DNA of 64,000 bases. Source: Todiramphus chloris collaris. Taxonomy: Eukaryota; Chordata; Aves; Coraciiformes; Alcedinidae. A program made the position numbers and the translations under genes. Shown in pieces: positions 22,344 through 30,561 of the stretch. Positions within the stretch are counted from its first letter, which is position 1. Each line of letters begins with the position of its first letter. Under the pieces are notes generated by a model. The model was not told where the DNA came from. It did no database searches and saw nothing but the letters and a program-made list of their open reading frames with translations. The DNA lies in NCBI GenBank assembly GCA_025345505.1, contig JANVCC010000120.1, forward strand, positions 998,940 through 1,062,939, read 5' to 3'.

Positions 22344-22537
22344 GTTTATGGGGCATCGCAGGGGCTGGCTGAGGGCTGCTATAGGGCATTGCAGGGGGAT
22401 GGCTGTAGGGTGCTATAGGGCATTGCAGGGGACTGGCTGTAGGATGCTATAGGGCATNNNNNNNNNNATGCTATAGGGCATTGCAGGGGGCTGGTTGTAG
22501 GATGCTATAGGGTACCGCAGGCAGCTGATGAGCAGTG
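22344..22537. repeat. 34-bp minisatellite interrupted by an assembly gap
   Basis: A 34-base unit containing GCTATAGGGCATTGCAG starts at 22378, 22412, 22446, 22470 and 22504, with a more diverged copy at 22344. Spacing is exactly 34 except across the run of N, where only 24 bases separate two unit starts. That mismatch and the uniform 10-N filler show that the array is incompletely assembled and its true copy number is unknown. More diverged copies may extend to about 22670. Confidence 0.92.
22458..22467. other. Assembly gap (10 N)
   Basis: Ten N inside the 34-bp minisatellite. The round length is a placeholder. A collapsed tandem array is the obvious cause. Confidence 0.98.
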
Positions 22538-24133
22538 CGGTGGGTTTGCTGTTTGGATGCCATAGGGAGCTGCAGAGTACAGCTGTGGGGCACAGTGTGG
22601 GGTGCTGTGGGGCTGCAAGGCACTGCAGGGGTGCTGGGGGTTAGAGGGGGCACTGCAGCGGGTGCTATGGGGCAGTGCCCAGGCTGCTTTTTTGGAGCAG
22701 AGGAGATCCCGTGCACATGGCAGCTGCTCAAAGCTGCCTCCCCGAGCCCTGCGCTGGGGCTGCTCCTTCCCCAGAAACCAGAATGTGCTTTCCCCAGCCC
22801 CATGAGCAGCAGGGAGATGGGGAAGACCACGGGGGTTGCTCACAGCAAAGAGGCTGTTGGGGATTCACTGCCCTCCTGAGCCCAGCCTGTGGCCAGTGCC
22901 AGGCTGCATCCTCCTGCTGTGGGGCAGGAGGTGATGGGGGTCTCATCCTGCTCCCTGCCTTGGGCATGGCTGGCGGCACAGAGTCTATTGGGAGCATCTG
23001 GGGCTCTTGGCATCCCTGTGGCATGTGGGGCATGCTGCCGGGATGGGCCAGCTGCCATCTGCTTGCCAGGCCAGCCTGGGCCCAGCTCAGGCCACCAGCC
23101 ACTTTGGGCAGGATGGTGACGCCAATGGCAAGGGAGCAGTGTTGGCCATCCCCAGGGGATGGTGCCAGGAGACCATGGTGGTGGTCATTGTGCACTTAGC
23201 TGCTGGTGCCCGTGGCCAGGTCTGTTTCCTGGGTGAATATGACATCTTTGGGAGTGTCACCGGTGACTGTCCCATGCCACCCCCACCCCTGCACAGTATC
23301 CCCCAGCGTGCGGCACCGCCGGGGCTGTCAGCAGCCTCTCCCCCCTGGAATATTTTCTTCAACACTGACGATTTTTATGTGCAAGAAGTAAATAAGCATC
23401 AATTAACCCCCATGGCCATCCTCCCGCTGCCTGAGAGCAGCCGGCAGAGCCCTCGTTAGTGGCCCTGTCGCTGCTTCCTCCTGTTAACCAGCCTGTGGAT
23501 CTCCACCAGGTACTGGGCTCATTAGCTGGATGGACCAGTAGCCTGGAGAGACGTACAGACCCCGATGCACCCCGACTGCAGGGCTGGGGCTCGCTGGGAG
23601 CACACAGGGTCTCTGGGAGTGTGGCTGGGCTGGGCTGCCATGGGGAGGGGGCTGGGCTTTGGGGTTTTGCTCAGAAAAAAACTGAGTGATGCAGGGGTGG
23701 CAGCCCAGGGACAGTGATGGGGACAGCAGACGGGTGCAGAGGATGTGACAGGGACAGGAGCAGGTCAGCAGGGCCCCCTCATTTGTTCTCCCCAGCTCTC
23801 GCCAGGACCAGGTTTTGCAGTCCTGCTCTTGCTTGCATTGCTTGTTTTCCCCACCCCGTGCTCTCCTCGGGGCACACAAGAGGATGCCCCCCACCCCTCA
23901 CACCCCGAGACCCACGGGCACCCCAAGGCTGGAGGAGCAGCCCCTGGGACGTGCTGCTGGGGTGCTGCTGGCAGTGGGGATTGGCAAGGTGCTTGGGATC
24001 CTGCAAAGGGCACCTCTGTGCCTGGTATCGGTGCCCATCTTGGGGGTCCACCAGCACCCCAGTGCCATGCCAGCCACAGCCTGTCCAGACACACTCTGTC
24101 TGGTCAAAAGGACGTGAGGGAAACACTCCCAGC

Positions 24134-24167
24134 ATATCATCATCATCACCATCATCATCATCATCGT
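24134..24167. repeat. (CAT)n microsatellite
   Basis: About ten ATC/CAT triplets with one interruption (CACC). A conserved-looking AT-rich patch follows (24175-24290). Confidence 0.85.
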
Positions 24168-26164
24168 CGCTGCCAGATGCAAATTGATAGTCAAGTCACT
24201 CATCCAAACAATGGGTCCGGCTAATCCTTTTACAATGGGACTAATTGCTAATCAGACCGATTTCACACTGGCTGTTCCCCTGACAATGAGGCTCCGTGGA
24301 GAAGCGCTCCTGCAGGGGGGTGAGGATGCTCTGTGGGTGCCCACAGCTCCCACCAGCCCTCTCATCCCTGTGCCAGGCCCTGCAGCAGGGACTCTCTGGG
24401 CTGGGCACTGGAAGATGGGCACTGAGATGGAGCTGGGGACTTCTGGGTTGGCAAAGACTCCAGCAACTGGTATCCAGGTGCTGGCATGAGCTCTAGCTTC
24501 ATCATCCCTTGGTGTCAAACAGGGCTGAGCAGGGCTTGGGTCCACCTGCACCAACAGCTAGCCCTGGTGTCACCTCCAGCCCTTGCCTCCACTACCTAGA
24601 GCATCCCCTGCCCCTCCAGAGAGCTAAAGGGCTGGTGCTTGATATGGTGGATATCATCCCCTGGCACGGTCTGGATGTGTGCTGGGCACCAGTGCTCCTT
24701 GCCCTGTGCTGTTTGGGTACCAGGGGCTGTGGTGCTGCATGCTGGGAGCGTTTCTCTGCTTTGGTGATGGGCCTGAGCCATTGGAGTGGAGTGGGCAAGG
24801 AGAGTGCGTCATGGGGACAGAATGAGATGAGGAGGGACACACATCAAGGGTGCAGGGCATGGCCAGCCCTGCAAAGGTGCAGGTTGCCATGAGAAGTGGT
24901 GCAGGACTTTGGGTCGCAGGGCAGAGAGAGGCAGAGCGGCGCTGGAGGCATCATGGGGACCCCGGGACTGGCAGCAGCCTTTACCTGCTGCCAAAACCTG
25001 CCAGACCCTGGTGCACAGCCCTGCCAAGGCAGCTGCGCTCAGGGAGGTTTTGCCAGCCCTGGTGTGCCCTGCATAGCACTGCCCGGGGCTGGTCAGGATC
25101 TGAGCCCCATGTTTCGGGCCATGAGATCCTGCACTGCTCTGTGCCAGTCCAGGACTGGGTGCTGGGGGGCACTGGGTGCGGGGTGGTACCTGTGGGGTGC
25201 TGGGGTGTTGGTGCGTGAAGCAGGTCCCTGCCTGCATGCTGTTAATAAGCTCCTGGCCCGCTCTGGTGCAGCCCACAGCCCTGCACCTTGCACCCCGAGC
25301 CACAGCCGGCTGAGCGCATCTGGGTGCTAATGAGCAGAGAGCTGAGCTCAACGTGCCTTGCGCTTAATTGCTGCTGTCTTTTGGCGCTTAATGAAGCTCC
25401 ACTAGAGCAGAGGAAGCAGCGTCCCTTCCCCTCCTCTCCCTTGGGCAGCCTGACCCCACCAGCATCCCCCTGCCAGCCCTGTCTCCTCTGCCATGCCGTC
25501 CTGGCCCTGGGTGCTGCTGGGTGCCTGGGTGCCCTGCACTGGAGCTGTGAAGCAGGAGAGAGGCAGTATCGGGGGAGGAGGTCAGCACCATGCTGAATGT
25601 CACCCCCGTCCATCCATGACATTCCTACACCCCCCAAACCGCAGCCCCTCTCGTGCTCCGTGGTCGGTCCCAGGCGCCGAGGGCTGCAGCAGTTCTCGCC
25701 TCCCGGGCTGAGCAGCCTTGGGGAGCACTGGGAGGAAGGGAGCATGGTTTTATAGGGGATCCCCAATCCTGACAGAGGGCCCAGTGAGCCCCCGCAAGTG
25801 TCCCCAGCCCCCTGGGTGGTGGGTGTGGGTGCAAGGTGGGACCACAGGGCTGAGCTGGCTGGTGGCTCTGGGTCTGCAAACGGGGTGATGGCCACGTGCT
25901 CTGTCCCCTGCCGCTTGCACTGCGTCTCCGTCACACGGAGAGGAGCTTGGGTCATCCTGTGGATGAAGGGAGAGGTACTGGGGGGTCGGGGAGAGCTCTT
26001 CCTGCCAGGCAGCCTTGGCCCAGGGCTCGGCTTGCTCCAGCTGAAGGCCAGATGAGCATCGTCATGGGCAGGCACTGCTGTGGAGGGCAGCGTTATGTCC
26101 CAGCCTGTGCCCTGAGCTGTGCCAGCCCTGGCCTGCCCCCTCCCCAGCTGTGCAGGAAGGGGTT

Positions 26165-26400
26165 AATGGCTGGCCCATACCTGCAGTTGCGTTTTAAAGA
26201 TGTGAAATTAAAGCCCGTAATTTATTCTCCCCACACACGAAGGAGCAATTAGTTCTAAACACGGCTTAATCAGTCAGCGCGAGATTGATTTCTGTAGACT
26301 TGGATTTGGTGGCTGCTGGCGAAGAGCCAGCCTGGGAGCAATCTCCAAATAAATGAAGTGCAGAGAAGTAAGCCATTACATAATATGATAGATGAGGCTG
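26165..26400. promoter_or_regulatory. AT-rich block, candidate conserved element in intron 1
   Basis: Contains GTGAAATTAAAGCCCGTAAT, GAGCAATTAGTTC, CGGCTTAATCAGTC, CCAAATAAATGAAG and ACATAATATGATAG within GC-rich flanks. Contrast in composition and unbroken unique sequence suggest a conserved noncoding element about 2.7 kb upstream of the FOXO6 exon. Not verified. Confidence 0.4.
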
Positions 26401-27074
26401 GAGCTCACTCGCCTCTTCATTAGTATTCTGCTGTACACCGGCAACGGCACCAAACTTTCTCCCTGGCACCTTGGTTTCTTCCCCCTCGCCATCCCTCTGC
26501 CCCTCCTGCAGCCTGGCAGGGCTGGGGGAGCTGCCAGCCACCCTCCAGCAGCCCCTGCCCTGTCCCGAGCCCTCAGGCCTTGCTGCAGCAGGATGCTCTG
26601 CACCGTGGACTGATGCTCTTCCCTGGGCTCTGTGTCTTGTCTTTCCCCTCGAGTCTGGGGAAAGGGATTTCTGCACAGGAGCTGGCTCATTGAAAGAGCT
26701 TTAAACCAGATTTGAAGGGGGAAAAGGGATAAAACCAGGCTTGCTGGAGATAAGCCTGGAGGCAGCACATCAATGTCTGTGGGATGGCGTGTGCCAGCGA
26801 GGTCCGTCAGCCTGCCATCCCCCGGGGCAGGGGTCGGAGTGCCCTGCGGTAGCGCAGGCGGGACATTGCCGGGCCAGGAACCACGGCAGCGCCTGGGAAT
26901 GAGCTGGGGGGAATCGGGGCTCCTTGAGGGGATCAGTGGCCCCTCTGGAGCGATGGCCCACCTCCAGCGATGCAGGCAGCGTGGGCACTCACGGGACAAG
27001 CTGGAGCCTTTGTACAGCAGGACAGCTATGAGCAGGGACTTACAGGACAACCAGGTAGTGATGCCCACTCAGCC

Positions 27075-28288
27075 CATGGGTTTATGAGAGACAAGTCCTG
27101 CTGACTAACCCGATCTCCTTCTATGACAAGGTAACCCATGTAGTTGATGAGGGGATGGCTGTGGATTTTGTCTACCTGGACTTCAGTGAAGCTTTTGACA
27201 CCGTTTCCCACAGCTCCTCCTGGAGAAACTGGCTGCTCATGGCTTGGCTGGGTGCACTCTTTGCTGGGTGAAAACCTGGCTGGATGGGCAGCCCCAAAGA
27301 GTGGCATGAATGGAGTTACATCCAGCTGAGAGCTGGTCACAGGTGGTGTCCCCAGGGCTCAGTGCCGGGGACAGTTCTGTTTAATATCTTTATCAGTGAT
27401 CTGGATGAGGGGTCGAGGGTACTCGCAGGAAGATTGCAGATGGTACTAATTGGGCAGTTGTGTTGATCTGCTTGAAGGTAGGAGGCTCTACAGAGGGATT
27501 TGTCCAGGCTGGATCGATGGGCCAATAGCAACAAGGCCAAGCACCAGGTCCAGACCTTGGGTCACAGCAAGCCCCTGGAATGCTCCAGGCTGGGGCAGAG
27601 CAGCTGGAAAGTGCTCGTCGGGAAAGGACCTGGTGGGGTTGGTCAGCAAGTGGCTGAAGATGAGCCAGTGTGTGCCCAGGTGGCCAAGAAGGCCACCAGC
27701 ACCCTGGCTTGTGTCAGCACCAGTGTGACCAGCAGGAGCGGGGCAGGGATTGTGCCCCTGGACTGGGCACTGGGGAGGCTGCCCCTCGAATCCTGGGGTC
27801 AGGTTTGGGCCCCTCACTCGCAGCAGGACATTGAGGGGCTGGAGCGTGGGCAGAGAAGGGCAGCGGAGCTGGGGAAGGGTCTAGAGGACAGGTGCGGTGA
27901 GGAGTGTCCGAGGGACCTGGGGTTGTTGAGCCTTGGAGCAAAGGAGGCTCAGGGGAGACCTTCTGGCTCCGACAGCTCCCTGAGAGGAGGTTGCAGCCAT
28001 AGGGGGTTGGGCTCTGCTCCCAGGGAGCAACTGACAGGACAAGAGGAACCGGCCTGATGTTGCCCCAGGGGAGGTTTAGGTTGGAGCTGAGGAACAATTG
28101 CTTTCTCTTGAGGGTTGTCCTGGCCTTGCCCAGGCCAGTGGTGAAGTCCCCGTGATCCCTGGAGGAGTTTTCAAGCCATGGAGACATGGTGCTGAGCAAC
28201 AGGGTTTATTGGTGCCCTGGCAGTGCTGGGGGAATGGTTGGACTTGATGATCTTAAATGTCTCTTCCAACCCAAACAATCCTATGAAA
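27075..28288 (+). mobile_element. CR1 LINE, 5'-truncated, sense to FOXO6
   Basis: A 1.2-kb chicken-repeat-1 non-LTR retrotransposon. Decayed reverse-transcriptase frames read VDEGMAVDFVYLDFSEAFDT near 27150-27200 and GSVPGTVLFNIFISDLDEG near 27360-27410. The catalytic motif expected as FADDT reads IADGT at about 27433-27447, so the second aspartate is lost, and frameshifts follow. The 3' part keeps the CR1 tail: GGAGGTTTAGGTTGG-like sequence, then GGTTGGACTTGATGATC and CCAACCCAAACAATCCTATGA. 5' truncation is normal for CR1. It cannot be autonomous. Confidence 0.93.
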
Positions 28289-29110
28289 GCAAGGTGCAGG
28301 GAGCTGGAGCAGCATCTCATGAGCTGCAGAATATCAGTAGGAAGCAGCAGATGTCCTGAGGAATCATCTCACTTCCATCGTGCTGTGACACTGCTCTGGG
28401 CTCTGGTGGTGCCAATGGGCACTGCACAGCACATGCGACTGCCTCCCCGGGGTGGGGGATGAGGGGAGCACATTGCAAAATGCTGCTGGGCAGGGAAAGT
28501 GGTTTGGAGCCAGCTCCAGAGGGCTGGTGCCCAGTGTGTGTGGGTAAAGGGGTTCCCTCTGCTCGTGGAGCTGGTGTGGTGCCCGATGCTTACACCTCTG
28601 CAGAGGTCCGTGTGGGCAAGGCTGTGCTGGGAGCATCCCAGTGTGCTCTGCTTGGAGCGTAGGTGCCCAGGGCGGGCAGGGATGGAGAAAACCTGGGCCT
28701 GTGCGTGGCCCTGCCTCTGCTTCTGCTTTCGCTGCCTCCTCGCCTTGTCACTCCTCAGACTCCTGCCAGGGAAGAAGATTCCCCTGAGACCTGGTCCTGC
28801 TTGCTGCATGGCTGGTGCAGTCCGTGGGGCAAATGCTAAACCCCCTCCCACACACACACTCCCTGCCCTGACACCAACTGCACTAATGACAGGTCGCTGG
28901 TGGATGGCAAAGGCCCATCCGCTGTGGGCTCCTGGAGGTGAAATGCTCAGCGGTGTGGTGGGAGGCACCCACCAGCTGAGCCCTCCGAGCCCTGACCCCT
29001 CTGGCTCAGCCAGCCATGGGGTCCCAGGGGATGGAGCCCAGGTCCCCCGTGATGCCCCGTGTACCCCCCAGCCCTGTGGGCAACCCCCTCCTGCCTGGAG
29101 CCACTGCTGA
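28289..29110 (+). other. Intron 1 segment between CR1 and the FOXO6 exon
   Basis: Unique GC-rich intron. No exon or repeat is recognised. A 339-residue minus-strand open frame crossing the exon (28369-29388) has no domain and is antisense shadow. Confidence 0.5.
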
Positions 29111-29145
29111 CCTGACCGTTCCCCGTGTCCTTGCTGTCTCTGCAG
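29111..29145 (+). other. FOXO6: FOXO6 intron 1 splice acceptor
   Basis: A pyrimidine-rich stretch (29119-29143) leads to CAG at 29143-29145, immediately before the codon for the first Asn of NSIRHN. A CTGAC at 29112-29116 is a plausible branch site, with its A about 31 bases upstream of the exon. The junction falls where FOXO1/3/4 have their forkhead intron. Confidence 0.88.
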
Positions 29146-30561
29146 AACTCCATCCGGCACAACCTGTCCCTGCACACCCGCTTCATCCGCGTGCAGAACG
29201 AGGGCACCGGCAAGAGCTCCTGGTGGATGCTGAACCCCGAGGGCGGCAAGACGGGGAAGACACCCCGCCGGCGGGCGGTCTCGATGGACAACAACAGCAA
29301 GTTCCTGCGAATCAAGGGGAAGGCCAGCAAGAAGAAGCAGCTGCAGGTGACGCAGGACCGGGGGGAGGACAGCCCTTCCTCCCAGCAAGCCAAGTGGTCA
29401 GAGAGCCCCGCGTCCCACGCCAGCGATGAGTACGACGCCTGGGCGGACTTCAGGACGCGGGCCAACTCCACGACCAGCACGCTGAGCGGGCGCCTCTCGC
29501 CCATCATGTCCAACCATGAGCCAGATGAGCTGGAGGAGGATGATGGTACCCCCTCCTCTCCGCTGATGTATCCCAGCCCCTCCAGCACGATGTCTCCCTC
29601 CCTCAATGCCCGCTGCTCTGTGGAGCTGCCTCGGCTGACCGACCTGACTGGTACCATCAGCCTGAATGAGAGCCTGGGGGAGAGCATGCTGGAGGACCTG
29701 CAGGATGGCTACACCATGAGCCCTTCCCAGCAGCTCCCTCCAGCTGCCCTGCGGCAGCGGAGCTCCAGTTTCACCTTCAACTCCAAGTGCTCCACCATGG
29801 GGGCTGCCACCAACACCTACTGTGGGACTATCTATAGCCAGCCGGCCATGAGCCTCATGCGCCGCCTGCCCATGCAGACCATCCAGGAGAACAAGCAAGC
29901 CACCTTCTCACCCGTCAGCTCCTACAGGAACGCCTCGCTGCAGGACCTGCTCTCCTCCATCTCCTACGCGCACAAGGAGAGCATGGTCCCGGGGGACCTG
30001 CCCCTGCCGCAGGCCAGCCCCATGGTGCCGGCCCGTGGCCACAGACACAACCCGCTGCTGTGCGGGAACGGGGAGCAGGGTTTGTCCTCCTACCCGTCCC
30101 ACTCGGGCTCTCTCATGAAGAGCAACGCTTTGTACCACCCGTCACCAGCCAGTCACCATCACCCTGCGGTCAACACCAGTGCCTTAGCTAATCCTGTCAG
30201 CCTTATGAGCTTGCCCAGTGACACGTGCAGCATGACGGCCATGCCGCACCACGGGCATCTGCATTCCTACGCTAATAACCAAGGGGCACACATGAGCTTG
30301 CTGGATTCGCTGCAGGGCCCCTACCCAGGGGCTGTCCACCCCCCTGTGTTGGGCCAAGACAGGTTCCCAGCAGACCTGGACCTGGACATGTTCAACGGGA
30401 GCCTGGAGTGCGATGTGGAGTCAATCATCCTGAATGACTTTATGGACAGCGATGAGATGGACTTCAACTTTGACTCGGCCCTCCCGCCGCAGAATGGGCT
30501 CAACGTGCCCGTGCTGCCCGGGGGTCCACAGCCCACGAACCAGAGCTGGGTGCCCGGGTGA
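29146..30561 (+). CDS. FOXO6: FOXO6 forkhead transcription factor, last coding exon (partial CDS)
   Basis: Encodes the C-terminal 471 residues of a FOXO transcription factor, a nuclear DNA-binding protein controlled by insulin/PI3K-AKT signalling. The exon starts in phase 0 after an AG acceptor, inside the forkhead domain: NSIRHNLSLH (residues 1-10) is recognition helix 3, followed by wing residues SSWWMLNP (24-31). Next come the second AKT site RRRAVS (41-46), a basic NLS region with KASKKK (59-64), a third AKT-type site RTRANS (103-108), SGRLSPI (114-120), a putative export region (176-190), MQTIQENK (243-250), an LXXLL motif LQDLL (265-269) and the acidic FOXO transactivation domain (about 411-444), ending QSWVPG and TGA. 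FOXO6 rather than FOXO1/3/4 is called from SKFLRIKGKASKKKQLQ after the AKT site and from ESIILNDFMDSDEMDFNFD near the end. The reading frame is intact. An ATG at 29125 is intronic and is not the start. Confidence 0.96.
   Translation, partial: NSIRHNLSLHTRFIRVQNEGTGKSSWWMLNPEGGKTGKTPRRRAVSMDNNSKFLRIKGKASKKKQLQVTQDRGEDSPSSQQAKWSESPASHASDEYDAWADFRTRANSTTSTLSGRLSPIMSNHEPDELEEDDGTPSSPLMYPSPSSTMSPSLNARCSVELPRLTDLTGTISLNESLGESMLEDLQDGYTMSPSQQLPPAALRQRSSSFTFNSKCSTMGAATNTYCGTIYSQPAMSLMRRLPMQTIQENKQATFSPVSSYRNASLQDLLSSISYAHKESMVPGDLPLPQASPMVPARGHRHNPLLCGNGEQGLSSYPSHSGSLMKSNALYHPSPASHHHPAVNTSALANPVSLMSLPSDTCSMTAMPHHGHLHSYANNQGAHMSLLDSLQGPYPGAVHPPVLGQDRFPADLDLDMFNGSLECDVESIILNDFMDSDEMDFNFDSALPPQNGLNVPVLPGGPQPTNQSWVPG

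Larger units (their letters stand above)
22540..27074. other. Intron 1 segment between minisatellite and CR1
   Basis: No exon is recognised. It is GC-rich, with short AT-richer patches at 23349-23425 (including the forkhead-type GTAAATA at 23388-23394), 24175-24290, 25324-25400 and 26165-26400. Confidence 0.4.
1..29145 (+). other. FOXO6: FOXO6 intron 1, 3' portion
   Basis: FOXO genes split the forkhead coding sequence at the exact point where the exon at 29146 begins, so the sequence upstream should be intron 1. I looked for exon 1, expected to carry the WGN..SYADLI and GDSNSSAGWK parts of the forkhead domain before a GT donor, and did not find it. It probably lies before base 1, making the intron longer than 29 kb. 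The DNA is GC-rich with many open frames by chance, none with a recognisable domain. Notable contents are entered separately. An unrelated nested gene cannot be excluded, but no coding signal for one was seen. Confidence 0.8.

Noticed and set aside
22344..22537. Regularly spaced repeat considered as CRISPR-like
   Set aside because: It is a head-to-tail 34-bp minisatellite without unique spacers, in a vertebrate intron.
29125..29145. ATG at 29125 as a possible FOXO6 start codon
   Set aside because: It lies in the polypyrimidine tract of the acceptor, upstream of a forkhead domain that would be missing its first half. The exon must be spliced to an upstream exon.
28369..29388. 339-residue minus-strand open frame overlapping the FOXO6 exon
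   Set aside because: Antisense shadow of the high-GC FOXO6 coding exon and flanking intron. No domain.
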